This document shows, in pieces, positions 1-9,730 of a stretch of 64,000 bases of DNA (the stretch's first letter is position 1; each line of letters opens with the position of its first letter). Position numbers and translations under genes: made by a program. The notes beneath the pieces are model-generated. The model ran no database searches. It was not told where the DNA came from and saw only the letters and a program-made list of their open reading frames with translations. The DNA comes from Piezodorus guildinii (lineage: Eukaryota; Arthropoda; Insecta; Hemiptera; Pentatomidae): positions 198,392,299 through 198,456,298 of the forward strand of contig CM041292.1 of NCBI GenBank assembly GCA_023052935.1. Direction: 5' to 3'.

Positions 1-959
1 CCAATCACATTGCAGCTGGCTCCGGAGTCGAGTTGAGTCTTGAGTTTCTTCCATCGTCCTTTTACCTTTATCATGAGGTCTGCAAAGAGCTGTTTCTTCC
101 CTTCTGAAGACAGACAGAATACAGGTTCACCTGAGCCCGAGCTCTCTTCATCGGATCTCTCACTCAATTCGTTCTCAGAAATATGATTAACCTTTCTGTG
201 TAGACAGGCTCTAGCAAAGTGGTTTTTTAATTTGCAAATACTACAGATTTTACCATAAGCTGGGCAATGCTTGGCTCCTCGTTCATGAATCGAAGCGCAG
301 TATTTACACTTACTATTGGACTGGTTTCGTTTGCCTATCTGTTTGGTGGCTCTGTAAACAGGTGTAGTCTGGGAGGTGGAACTGCTTGATGCGAGCTGAC
401 CGGCGCATCGAGTGGCCAATTCATCAGCAACACAACTATCCACGGCCTCCGATAGACTCAGATCACTTCTAAGAAGTAATCGTTTCCTCAGACTCAAATC
501 ACCAAGGCCTGCCACCAACCTGTCCCGTATCAATGCTTCTTCTATCTCTAACTCATCTTTCCCAGCCAACTCTTTAAATCCGCATTTCTTCGTTTGCTGC
601 TTCAAACGGTCTATGAACGACTTGACGGACTCACCTATATTTTGATTCATCGAGTTAAACACAAATCTTTCATATATAGTGTTACGGGTAGTTTTAAAAT
701 GTTTGTCTAACAGACAAATTATTTCTTCAACTTTATTCAATTCACTACCTCCTAGTTTACTCAGTAGCTTTAAACCTTCAGTTCCTAATAATGACAAAAA
801 TAATGCAGCACGTACCTTTTTCCCAGACAAATCCTTCTTGCTCCCGGCATCCAATAATATCTCATAATATCCCCATTGTTTTTTGAATATAGACCAATTT
901 TCTTCGGCTTGCTCGGGGTCCGAAAGATCTAAAGTAGGAGGTGCCGGAATACTTGCCAT
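1..959 (-). CDS. gag: Ty3/Gypsy gag plus start of protease, partial
   Basis: The frame is open from an ATG at 959 to the window edge (at least 319 residues), so the element continues beyond position 1. Gag would form the retrotransposon particle and bind its RNA. Two zinc knuckles are visible: C218-x2-C221-x3-H225-x6-C232 and C239-x2-C242-x4-H247-x4-C252. The linker CPAYGKIC between them is common in Gypsy-type Gag. The frame runs on without a stop into QLDSGASC near residue 309, the aspartic-protease active-site type (D-S-G), so Gag and Pro look fused. Residues 1-190 are the helical, uncharacterised N-terminal part. No disabling lesion is visible in the part present. The start fits because it is the first ATG after the primer-binding site. 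Lineage within Ty3/Gypsy is not resolved. Confidence 0.88.
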   Translation of the reverse strand, partial: MASIPAPPTLDLSDPEQAEENWSIFKKQWGYYEILLDAGSKKDLSGKKVRAALFLSLLGTEGLKLLSKLGGSELNKVEEIICLLDKHFKTTRNTIYERFVFNSMNQNIGESVKSFIDRLKQQTKKCGFKELAGKDELEIEEALIRDRLVAGLGDLSLRKRLLLRSDLSLSEAVDSCVADELATRCAGQLASSSSTSQTTPVYRATKQIGKRNQSNSKCKYCASIHERGAKHCPAYGKICSICKLKNHFARACLHRKVNHISENELSERSDEESSGSGEPVFCLSSEGKKQLFADLMIKVKGRWKKLKTQLDSGASCNVI

Positions 960-1016
960 TATGAACTTTTCTGTTTACTTAAACGGTTAAACAGCAATTT
1001 TTTAGGTTCAGTTAAC

Positions 1017-1025
1017 CTGACACCA
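1017..1025 (-). promoter_or_regulatory. Primer-binding site of the Gypsy element
   Basis: Read on the minus strand, TGGTGTCAG begins directly after the LTR end. It complements a tRNA 3' end of the form CTGACACCA. That is the type carried by tRNA-Leu, which begins GTCAG and ends CTGAC plus the discriminator base and CCA. The match beyond nine bases is not clear, so the primer tRNA is an inference. Confidence 0.6.
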
Positions 1026-1203
1026 TGTTTCTATGTTATTCGTATCCTACTAATAAAATGCAACACATTAGTTTCATAGCACAATAACATTAGTTGTATT
1101 TATAAGTATATTTACAAAAGCACATGTTCACAACAATATCGAGCTTAGGTTACAATCGATTACATCTTTCGACATATGATCTATGAAATTGATTACATCA
1201 ACA
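1026..1203 (-). repeat. 5' LTR of the Gypsy element (178 bp)
   Basis: On the minus strand the segment starts TGTTGATG and ends GAAACA, giving the 4-bp inverted ends TGTT/AACA typical of LTRs. Its inner edge abuts the primer-binding site. Its outer edge falls exactly where the Jockey reading frame stops matching the family pattern, after ELWGTAKKS. The partner LTR lies outside the window, so identity and insertion age cannot be judged. Confidence 0.75.
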
Positions 1204-1207
1204 GACT

Positions 1208-3616
1208 TTTTTGCTGTTCCCCATAACTCAATGCCATAAGTCCAAATGGGTTTTATTAGTACTTTATAAATAGTTAATTTGTTCGTCAATGATAATTTTG
1301 AACGTTTGTCTAGTAACCTTGAAAGAAGTCCATATCGTTGATTTAGTTCTTTTCTTTTTCGTTTAAGGTGGTATGCCCATGTTAGTCGTTTGTCAAGGTA
1401 AAGTCCTAAAGAACGTACTGTGAAACTGGTATTGGAATATTATTGTAAAAAACCTGGGGGAAGGAGTTATATTTTAGAGAAAACGTGACGAACAGGCTCT
1501 TTGATTGATTCATTTTTATTTTCCATGTTTTTTCCCAGCAAGCTATATCGTCCAGATGTTCTTGGAGTGCCTTAGAGGCATCTTTGTTGGATGTCAGGAT
1601 AGCTGAATCGTCGGCAAAGGTTGCTATAAGTGTTTCTGGATGCTGTGGGATGTCAGAGCAATATATATTAAAAAGTGTTGGACCTAAAACACTGCCTTGA
1701 GGTACACCTGCTTTTATTAGTTTAATATTAGAGAACTCAGAACCTACTCTTACACGGAAAAACCTATCTTTTAAGTACGAATGTAAAATTAAATAATATG
1801 TTGGACTAAGAAATGTTTTTAACTTAGCGAGCAAACCATCGTGCCATATTCTGTCAAAGGCCTGACTCATATCCAAAAACACTCCCGGACAGTAATGTTT
1901 TGATTCCAACGAAAAAGAAATATAATCAACCAATCGGTAACACTATTGTATTGTAGAATGATTTTGTTTAAAACCATACTGGAAATTTGGAATAATATCA
2001 AAAGAATTAATTGAATTTAGACGTCGAAACAGAAGTTTTTCGAATATTTTGGATAAAGATGGTAAAAGACTGATTGGGCGGTAGGAATTTGGATCGTCAG
2101 TTGGTTTATTGGGCTTAGGTAACATAATTACTATTGAGTACTTCCATAAAGCTGGAAAATGGGTAGTTTTTATGATAGAATTGAAAATGTTAGTTAAAAA
2201 GATAATGGTTTTTTTTGATAAATTTTTTAAAACGTAATTTGTGATTAGGTCATAACCGGGAGATTTATGGTTAGGTGAACCTTGTATAATAGTATATGTT
2301 TCGTTAGGATGAAAAGCTTTCGGCGGTAGAGTCATCTGCAAAGGGGTTTCTAATTGTTGCTCAACTAATCTTGCACTGAGTGAATCTTGCAAGTCACTGT
2401 GAGGCGCAAAGGTATTTTCCAAGTGACATGAAAACATTTCCGCTTTTTCGGCATCAGATTTAGCCCACGAATTATTAGGGTTCCGAACGGGGTGTGATAC
2501 AACGCGGTGACCCAATAAACGCTTTGTAATCCGCCATATCGATCTATCATTGTTATTTAAACTTGTTAGGAGGTTATTAAAATTTTCCGTTTTAAAACGC
2601 TTCAGTTCGTCATGTACTTGCACTGAAAGTTGACGAAAAATATACTTATCAGAGGGATAACGAGTTCTCTGCCACTTTTTACGCGCTTTTCTTTTCTCTT
2701 GTATAAGAAATCTAATAGATTCTGGAATGACAGAATTTCTTTGGTTTATCTCATTAACATGTTTTTGGGGGCAAGAAGAATTCCAAGCCGCTTGTTGGAT
2801 AGCATTTGTCAATAGTTGCACTGCATTATCAACATCTTCTGGAGTTCGGAGGATAGTGTTAAGCGATATTGATTTGTCTAATATTTTTCGAAAGCGTTTC
2901 CAATCAACAGGACCTGGTGTAAGAGTCGGAAGGGGACATTTTAAAAATGGTTTAATATCTATTGTTAGCAACAAAAGAGAGTGGTCTGAGGAAAGATCGG
3001 ACAAATTTTTAATATCATAATGCAATTGGTTGAGCCCTTTGCAGATGTAAAAATCTAAAATGTCCGGTATTCTGTTCAGGTCAGTTGGCCAGTAGGTTGG
3101 TGAAGAGGGAGATATATGCGAACAATTGCTGGAAAGAATGGCGTTATGTAAGGCCCTACCTCTAGAATTAGTCATTCTACTACCCCATACTTGATTTTTA
3201 GCATTAAAATCCCCACCGCATAAAAATTTATTACCTAAGTTATAAAACAGATCGTTAAATATTTGAGATGACAAACTTTCACCAGGCGGACAGTAAACAG
3301 CAGCAAGAGACAAATCATAAGGAAATACATTCAATGTAATAGAACAACACTGTAGGCTTACGCTAGCCTCAGAGAAATTAAAATGGTGGTTGATGGATTG
3401 TTTTACAAGAATTAGCGTGCCGCCTTTAGCAGTGTTTGAAGGGTGATCGGTTCTAAAAGTATTGTAATATGGTATAAAGAATTGAATCCGGCTTGTCAAG
3501 TGTGTCTCAGTCAGTAATGCCACATCTATGTCATTATCATTAATATAAACTTCTAACTCATTTCTGTGGGATAGTATGCCATTTGAATTCCATAAAAGAA
3601 TTTTCAATCCTTTCAT
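1208..3616 (-). pseudogene. Jockey ORF2: endonuclease and reverse transcriptase, broken
   Basis: The intact form would nick target DNA and reverse-transcribe the element RNA there. Residues 1-220 are an APE-like endonuclease: N10, TETH at 36-39, GGDFNAK at 134-140, ILDFY at 186-190 and SDH at 210-212. The RT starts near SYRPISLLP (residues 511-519) and continues through FLDMSQAFD, GVPQGSVLGP and FADD (near residue 668). Three lesions are visible. An in-frame TAG follows HSTIQ (codon at 1943-1945). A one-base shift lies near 1420-1435, so LGLYLDKR resumes in another frame. The LTR cuts the frame after ELWGTAKKS. No RNase H domain is seen. The start ATG overlaps the ORF1 stop as ATGA. It is probably inactive but young in appearance. 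Confidence 0.9.
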
Positions 3617-4992
3617 GATGAAATTTTAGGCAGGAGATGTTGCATTAGGGTAGTGAGAAGTGAGATGAGGGGACTCACAACATTTTTAAATTCGTTAATG
3701 AAGTTAGTTAGTAATGTTGTGACGTCCAGTTGAGCGTTGCTATGGGGAACAGCATTGGGTAGCGATGTAGTTTCTGTCGTAGGAATGAAGTTTGAAGATG
3801 TTGGTACATTGTGTGGTTGTGGAGGTAATGTGAAGTCAGGTTGCGTTTGTCGAGGCGCCGGTTCAAGATACCTTACCGAAATGTTAGCTTTCTGGTGCTC
3901 TTCAACTTCCCTCAGTTGCTCAGCTCCTTCATAAAATCTTGGACTTCTCGCCGGCGGGTGTTGCCTCAGTTGCTTCAGCTCCTTGTGAACTGTACATCCC
4001 CTGTAGTTGGCCGGGTGGGCTTCTTCACAGAGTGCACACTTGGGTGGCACATCGCGTCCCTTCTTACAGCTCTCTGAGAGGTGTGGGCCTGCACATTTCA
4101 CACACCGTGGTTTGAGGTTACAATAAGATTTCGTATGACCATATGTTTGACACCTCTTACACTGGACTATTTCATTTCTGTACCGAGGTTCTTCCACTTT
4201 TATACGAGTGTGATATAAATATTGTAATGAGAATATTTGATCGCAGTTATCATTTTTTTTTAGATCAACGAAGAACATTGGAAGGGGTATTTTGGATCTA
4301 GGGTGAATAATGTTGTGAACTTTGATAACGCTATAACCTTCCTCCTCTAATTCTTCTTTTATCATATCACAGCTCAGTGTAGGGTGTAGATTTTTTATTA
4401 CTACGCGGAACGGTCTATCTTCTTGAAGCTGATAGGTGTGGTACTGAGCATTTTTCGATTTAAGATATTTGATAATATTACGATATGCGTCCGAGTCAGT
4501 TGGCATTATTACTGTTCCATTGAGGTTAGATTTTAGTGTAAACTTTTTCTTCCCAGCTTCTTTTATAAGATCTTCACAAAATTGTGCAAAATTATAGACC
4601 GATTTTACATGAATTGGTGGTGGTTTAGAAGTAATTGGTACTGATTCAGTGGGATGAGCTTCCTCTTCTACATTTAAAACATTGAACGGATTTATGGATT
4701 CAAAACTTTTTTGCCTGTTTAACACAGGGGAAACAGTTCTCGGGGAGACTGATTTTCTTCTAGAGACCTTAGTCCATTCTCGAAGTGTACTTGGGCATTC
4801 GGTGGAGTCTGACATGATTGTAGTCGTAGGTAACATAGGTTTGTTTTCGCTTTTAACTTCCTTAGCTTGTATTGATGTTTTATTTTTGACTGACTTAGGG
4901 GCTAGTTGTACTTTGTGTTTTAAATTTGTTTTAGAAACTGACTTTGGAGTTAGTTTTACTTTTGGCTTTAGATTTGTTTTTGAAATAACCAT
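3613..4992 (-). CDS. Jockey ORF1: nucleic-acid-binding Gag-like protein
   Basis: This is an intact 459-residue frame. In Jockey elements ORF1 binds element RNA and forms the RNP with ORF2. Residues 4-19 and 20-35 are a basic tandem repeat (SKTNLKPKVKLTPKSV-type units). Residues about 185-275 match the PRE_C2HC domain seen in arthropod Jockey ORF1 (QLQEDRPFRVVIKNLHPT). Three zinc knuckles follow: C278-x2-C281-x4-H286-x4-C291, C297-x2-C300-x3-H304-x4-C309 and C319-x2-C322-x3-H326-x6-C333. The C-terminal third is proline- and threonine-rich, ending in a hydrophobic helix. It overlaps ORF2 by four bases (ATGA), which suggests termination-reinitiation. No disabling mutation is visible. Confidence 0.9.
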   Translation of the reverse strand: MVISKTNLKPKVKLTPKSVSKTNLKHKVQLAPKSVKNKTSIQAKEVKSENKPMLPTTTIMSDSTECPSTLREWTKVSRRKSVSPRTVSPVLNRQKSFESINPFNVLNVEEEAHPTESVPITSKPPPIHVKSVYNFAQFCEDLIKEAGKKKFTLKSNLNGTVIMPTDSDAYRNIIKYLKSKNAQYHTYQLQEDRPFRVVIKNLHPTLSCDMIKEELEEEGYSVIKVHNIIHPRSKIPLPMFFVDLKKNDNCDQIFSLQYLYHTRIKVEEPRYRNEIVQCKRCQTYGHTKSYCNLKPRCVKCAGPHLSESCKKGRDVPPKCALCEEAHPANYRGCTVHKELKQLRQHPPARSPRFYEGAEQLREVEEHQKANISVRYLEPAPRQTQPDFTLPPQPHNVPTSSNFIPTTETTSLPNAVPHSNAQLDVTTLLTNFINEFKNVVSPLISLLTTLMQHLLPKISS

Positions 4993-5021
4993 AATTATGT
5001 TTCAGTAATTAACTCAGTTAC

Positions 5022-5066
5022 TAACCTAACAGTCATGTTAGGTTAACGCTATCAAAATAGCGTTAA
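5022..5066 (-). other. Two overlapping hairpins in the Jockey leader
   Basis: A perfect 9-bp stem (5022-5030 with 5037-5045, loop 5031-5036) overlaps by three bases a perfect 10-bp stem (5043-5052 with 5057-5066, loop CAAA). The two share bases, so they could be alternative folds. They lie 30-75 bases upstream of the ORF1 start, where Jockey elements carry internal promoter and 5' UTR signals. Confidence 0.6.
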
Positions 5067-5458
5067 TTGTTGATAGAAAAGTGGAATAATCAAAGTTATT
5101 TGTAATTACCTTAAAGTAAGTGACTATGTATTGCTTTTTCTTTAAGAGCTTCAAAGGTAAGGTAAACTAACACAATTAACTGAGAACAATTTTTTTTTTA
5201 TAAGTTTGAAAGCACTAACACACACAGCTCACAAATATAATTTAAAATAAATAAGAATTTGATATTTTATTTTCTAACAGTAAGAAAGATTATAATTACG
5301 TTTATTGTATATGAGTATATGGAAGCAATGAAATTCCTAATTTTATTCCAAATATTCATTTATTGATTCTTCTTCGCATATCTTGCGGAAATTACTATTT
5401 ATTTGAAGATTTAATAAAACAACTGCATAATTATTTATTTAATATTATTATTATTTAT
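5067..5458. other. AT-rich spacer, no gene
   Basis: I see only AT-rich sequence with short A and T runs. It may hold the undetermined 5' end of the Jockey element. Confidence 0.6.
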
Positions 5459-5459
5459 T

Positions 5460-5665
5460 TATTTATTTTTTTGTACGCCCCTACTTAGTCTTTGAAGGCT
5501 ATTGGGTGTTTGACGGGCCAGGTAGTGAAGCTGGTTGGTAGATGCCCATTTAAAAGCCATCTGGTACCGAGACGCGAACTCGAATTTATTTTATGCCAAG
5601 TTTTGGTCATCTGGTTTGCTGGGCAACGCGCGTAACCATAAGACCGACACTTTGAATAAAATAAT
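5460..5665 (-). mobile_element. Possible tRNA-derived SINE (group D)
   Basis: Read on the minus strand, a pol-III-like head with GAGTTCGCGTCTCGG (B-box-like) precedes a body ending GGGGCGTACAAAA and an ATTT/AAAT-type tail at 5400-5480. GTACGCCCC resembles the 3' end of the RNase-H LINE at 36310-36870 (GTACGCCC), which would suit a LINE-SINE pair. There is one copy only and boundaries are approximate. Confidence 0.4.
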
Positions 5666-5685
5666 TACATGCTTCCGTCTCGGTG

Positions 5686-5730
5686 CCGGTGTCACATGCA
5701 GTGCAGTGGCTAGCATAACAAACTTAACAC
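5686..5730 (+). mobile_element. SINE-A 5' head fragment
   Basis: GTGCAGTGGCTAGCATAACA matches the tRNA-like head of the SINE-A family seen complete at 57196-57481. Only the first 45 bases or so remain, which is unusual because SINEs normally lose the 5' end. Confidence 0.5.
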
Positions 5731-5804
5731 CTTTGTCTGTCAGATAATATATTTCATTTTTAAAACATCAACATCTTAACGGTATATTATTCATCTATAA
5801 TACT

Positions 5805-5945
5805 ATATGGGTTCAAACCCTGGCTGTAGTAGAATAATTAATTATACTGTAAAATAACAGGTGGAAGTGATGCGAACACAGGACAGAGAAATCTCAGCCT
5901 TATCACCTCCTTACACGACCGCTAGCCTCGAAACAATATAAATAT
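5805..5945 (+). mobile_element. SINE-B fragment
   Basis: GGTTCAAACCCTGGCTG is followed by AGAATAATTA. This resembles the B box and following GCAGAATTATTTA of SINE-B at 47890-48245 and 58250-58400. The head upstream is not recognisable. Confidence 0.4.
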
Positions 5946-6355
5946 GCACTAAATTCAAGGCACTTGAATGGTCGGAGAGGTACAGGTTTATTTGATAAAG
6001 AGAAAAATGAAAGTAACATATAAACAGGTTCTTAAGCTATGTTACTGCAGAAATGAATTTTTAGTCAAGCCTTCACATCTGACAAAAAGTAGGATTGGGA
6101 CAAACCGTCGCCATGATTAGATCACATGATCTTTTAATTAAAATCAATTTAAAAGAGGGAGCTTACAAAATTCTGATTAGATTTTTTTTCTTGTGTATTT
6201 AATGTTACTTGTTTATTTGTTTTATTTTTATAATGAATGTTAAACACGTAGGGGTAAGTTTATTTCTGATATTTAGTTTGTTTATTTGTTTACTGTAAAT
6301 GTTTTAAATTTGATTTGATTGAAAACTTTCAGGTTAATTAGCTGATGTTTGTTGT
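5946..6355. other. No gene seen
   Basis: AT-rich sequence with T-rich runs near 6180-6360. No recognisable coding or RNA feature. Confidence 0.5.
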
Positions 6356-6622
6356 TGTGTTTGTTTATTTATTTAATGCTACTGTGGCTAATCAGACGCT
6401 GCTACAGTGGGAGTCCTAAATTTTGCCTATTCAGGTTGTATTAGGATAGGGATCTTTAACGAGTATCTGACATCGCACAGGCTCGGGACCACATTTTTAC
6501 GTCCCCTCCAAAGGACGACAATACCAATGATTTTTTACAGTTATTAAAATTTACTAGGACCAACTGCGGGCTAGAACTCGTGAACTTTGGCATAGAAAGA
6601 TGTTATGCTTTATCAAGTTGTC
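6356..6622 (-). mobile_element. SINE-A copy, diverged
   Basis: The family marks are present in reverse order: ATTTATTTAA tail, TGCTACAGTGGGAGTCCTAA, AGGATAGGGATCTTTAACG, CATCGCACAGGCTCGGGACC, then the head near TTTGGCATAG. The head is degenerate. It lies next to a second copy in the same orientation. Confidence 0.75.
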
Positions 6623-6639
6623 AGTCCAATAGATTCTTT

Positions 6640-6916
6640 TTTTATTTAACGTCAGTTTATGCTACTATGGCTAATCGGAAGATGCTACAGTGGGAGTCCT
6701 AAATTTTGCCTATCGAGGTTTAGTTTGGATAGGGATCTTTAACGAGTAACAGACATCGCACAGGCTCAGGACCACTTTTTTACATCACTTCTAAAGGACG
6801 GCATAATTAAGGATTTTTTTCTCCCATTAAAAATCCTAGGACCTCCTGCGGGTTTGAACCCCCGACCTTCAGCATATAAAGCTGTTATGCTATCAACTAT
6901 GCAACAGGTGATCCCT
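6640..6916 (-). mobile_element. SINE-A copy, second of an adjacent pair
   Basis: It shares the same landmarks as the neighbour, with the head CACCTGTTGCATAG-type readable on the minus strand. Both copies are followed by a GTTGTYAGTCYAATAGATT motif (about 6617-6637 and 6945-6965), so the pair may have arisen by local duplication rather than two insertions. Confidence 0.8.
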
Positions 6917-7688
6917 ATCTGATGTTTATTTTTTAAACTGAAGAAGTTGTTAGTCTAATAGATTTATTCTTATTCCCCTTCCCCTCCACTGGATTAACAT
7001 CAAAATACCAAAAGCAAAATCATTGGGTTAACGACATTATAGAAGTTATTTAAAAGTTATAATTCATCGAATATACTTGTTCCAATCGAAGAATTTCTTA
7101 TTCTCATCACCATTACAAAAAAAGGCATTTCGACTTAAATTTTTACAATAACCTAACCTGACTATTTACCTAACTAAATGCTACAGTAACCGAATCCTCA
7201 AACAGTAACCCAAGAAAGAACAACACGCTAATGATCGTTCTGTTCCAATTGCTTATCTCTACGCGCAACTTTGCGGTCGCTGGTTCTTACGCAAGAAGAC
7301 ATAACTCTAGGCCCACAACTCTGGAGATATATAATTAGAACAAGTATATTTCGTGATCCGCAATTTCCTATTCTTTGTTGTTTTAGTCGGAGGCATATAC
7401 ACACCAGCACGAAAGTATATCGCTAAGGCAAATTGAAGCCGAAAAATATTTTCGACATTTTTCATAAGCAAAGACTGTCCACACCTTGTAAAACAGTAGA
7501 GTCATATCGTATCCTTACAAAGATTTATCAGCGGATCGGTGTGGATTTACTTTATTTACGTCTCAAACTGTGATAACCAGAATTTAAGAGGAAATAAAGT
7601 CAAGGTCGATGACTAAGAATGCGTGTTATTTTCCAGTTGCAAAATTACATAACTTTTTTAAGTATTTCGAAGGAAATATTTTTTTTAA
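6917..7688. other. No gene seen
   Basis: Unassigned AT-rich sequence. Short open frames here show no domain I can name. Confidence 0.5.
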
Positions 7689-7703
7689 AAATTAACCTTT
7701 TCT

Positions 7704-8271
7704 CATCATTGTCGTAATTTTCTTTTGTTTGAATATTTGTTCGATAATTATCAGGTCGTTTTACAAAAGAAATTCTTGGATATTTTTTTTAAAACAATTT
7801 ATTTAATCCACTCATCGCTCGCCCACCCCAAGTTCAGTCGCGCACGAGAACACCTAAAAGGCGGCCGAAAACTGTTAAGTAAGTTGGAAAAGTGTTTCTT
7901 TTCTTTTTTGAATAAATAGATCCCCTTTTTCAATTGATGATGAACAATAATATGATATTTTTGAATACAGGTTTTTTTGAAAAATGACAATTTAAAAAAA
8001 ATTATGACGACGCTGCTGAAAAGCGGTGAAATGAAAAGATATTTAAGATGGATATGCATGGTAGGTAACATAATTATTAAAAATAATTTATTATATGTTG
8101 TTGTAATTGAATTGTTGAAAATTATAAATGCAATGAGACTTTAATTGATTACAGAAGCTTGATAATGGCCCTAGAGGCTGAAACGTCGCGAGCGATGACT
8201 GGATTAAATAAATTGTTTTAAAACAAATATCCAAGAATTTCTTTTGTAAAACGGCCTGATAATTATCGAAC
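7704..8271 (+). mobile_element. Inverted-repeat insertion with hammerhead-like core (Penelope-like?)
   Basis: The 15-bp direct repeat AAATTAACCTTTTCT stands at 7689-7703 and 8272-8286, as expected for a target-site duplication. Inside, about 85 bp at 7733-7822 recur inverted at 8194-8277, including TTCGATAATTATC and CTTGGATATT. The right arm leads into a hammerhead-like core (8158-8185). The left arm diverges just before that point, after CATCGCTCGC. Variable-length duplications and ribozyme cores are known of Penelope-like elements and retrozymes. No Penelope RT is present. Confidence 0.6.
8158..8185 (+). ncRNA. Degenerate hammerhead-like ribozyme core
   Basis: CTTGATAATGGCCC, a short loop, GGCT and GAAACG follow the order of core, stem II and GAAA. 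The first strand is CTTGATAA rather than the required CTGANGA, so self-cleavage is doubtful. Confidence 0.35.
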
Positions 8272-8286
8272 AAATTAACCTTTTCT

Positions 8287-9212
8287 ATTATTCTGCGAAT
8301 TAACATACAATAATTATTATTAATAAATATTGCTCGTTTCTGTTTAGATATAACTAATTGAAGTAACTTTCCTTTTTTGGCCCTTTCCCACGCATTCGAA
8401 TTTATTGACCTCTGAACCTTAAAAAGGCTCAGATGCCCCTATCCGGCATAAATGCTCTTAGACCCGTCATAAGGTCATAACTGCAAGGGCATTGTTACAT
8501 TTCGCCCTGTAAGATACAATTGTTACGTTCATGTTAAACCCCCATAATTTCAACCCAAGTCAAATAACCCTTTTTCGAAGAATCACACAGCGGAACCGGG
8601 ATTTCCATCCTCCTGCTCCCCACTCTTTCTCAACACTTCTTAAACCTACCTATCCATTCTCATTCAACCATTCTCTCTTGGTGTGTCTCAAGGTAGACTT
8701 CACATATGTAAAATTTGAAGAATAAAGACTATATTTAAGTATCTACTGTTGTGTGTTCGTTTACTTGTGCATATTTAAAACCTTGTTTGAAATAAGAACA
8801 TTGGAAGCGATTGCAATAATTAAGGGATAGGAGTGTGATATTGTTGGAACAAGTAACGAACAAAAGAGCAATACAAATAAGGAGACTGGTAAGCTTTTCA
8901 ATGATAGTTCAAGATGGAATTGGGTACGTTGCGTTACAATCGGATGTAATATTGATAGCATTGGTTATGAATTTATTTCAATACCAGTATCAGAAAAATT
9001 ACCTTCAAATTTGTGTTTAAATTGCAAAAGTTTCTTATCTTCATTCATCGATCGGTTTGGACGCGCATCTCCTCATTCCACGGCAGCTGTTTTGTCTTTT
9101 ACGTTGAATGACATTTAATAATTTGACTCCTGAGCGTTGGTTTGAGGTTGAAAAACATCTCAAACCATCTGATCCGTACTCAGATCAAAGATCAATTATT
9201 TCTCGAAGGATG
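8287..9212. other. No gene seen
   Basis: Unassigned. A pyrimidine-rich stretch at 8520-8690 ends with AATAAAG near 8720. I considered a solo LTR but found no matching ends. Confidence 0.4.
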
Positions 9213-9530
9213 CTATTCATTTTTTGTAAAGTTAAATCCTTCAAAAGCGTGGTGGACATTGGAGTTTTGTCTGAAATAATTGGATGATGTATCACATCCA
9301 TTTAATTCGAAAATAAACGTAATCCATGCAGAAAAGCAGAACCATTTTTTGATATTTGCGAAGACAATCATGGCTTGGAAATGATTAATATCTTCCATGA
9401 TTTCAAATCTTCCGGTCGTTGAAAGAGAAGTGGTTGTGATACAAATATCGGAAACTTCTTGGTCCACCCGAATGCCGCCCACTCGAAAACGTTTCGATGT
9501 AACAAAAAACGTCAATCCATGCAACAACAA
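9213..9530 (-). CDS. Unrecognised 105-codon open frame
   Basis: The frame begins MLLHGLTFFV and ends FTKNE. It is rich in F, T and I with no domain, zinc finger or RT motif I can name, and no clear signal peptide. Base composition is slightly less AT-rich than the flanks, and the opposite strand is partly open too. It could be a chance frame, an exon, or a degraded TE. I assign no function. Confidence 0.15.
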   Translation of the reverse strand: MLLHGLTFFVTSKRFRVGGIRVDQEVSDICITTTSLSTTGRFEIMEDINHFQAMIVFANIKKWFCFSAWITFIFELNGCDTSSNYFRQNSNVHHAFEGFNFTKNE

Positions 9531-9730
9531 GGAAAGCCACTTTTTCCCCGACGATTAGACTGGACGAATTACCACTTGCTGAAAAATAATTGGACCTTGA
9601 GCTCCAAGAAAAATTTCCTTAAAAATTCTTCGACAACGATTTGTACAAAAAAAAAATCAAGGGCGTCTGTCTGGATCGGATACAAAAAACCTGTTTATCG
9701 AGCCAATTAGACAAAATGAAAAAAAAACAA

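Larger units (their letters stand above)
1204..5066 (-). mobile_element. Jockey-type non-LTR retrotransposon, cut by the Gypsy LTR
   Basis: This is the most complete element in the window. It runs 5' to 3' on the minus strand: a short leader with two hairpins (5022-5066), ORF1 (4992-3613), ORF2 (3616 down to 1208), then the LTR insertion at 1203/1204. The missing ORF2 end and 3' UTR should lie on the far side of the Gypsy element, outside the window. The true 5' end is not defined and may extend past 5066. Clade assignment rests on the PRE_C2HC/zinc-knuckle ORF1, the endonuclease-RT ORF2 without RNase H, and the FADD box. Confidence 0.85.

Noticed and set aside
3737..5008. Plus-strand open frames opposite the Jockey ORF1
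   Set aside because: Shadows of the minus-strand coding region.
8490..8770. A possible solo LTR starting TGTTAC with AATAAA near its end
   Set aside because: No matching CA-type end and no flanking duplication could be found.
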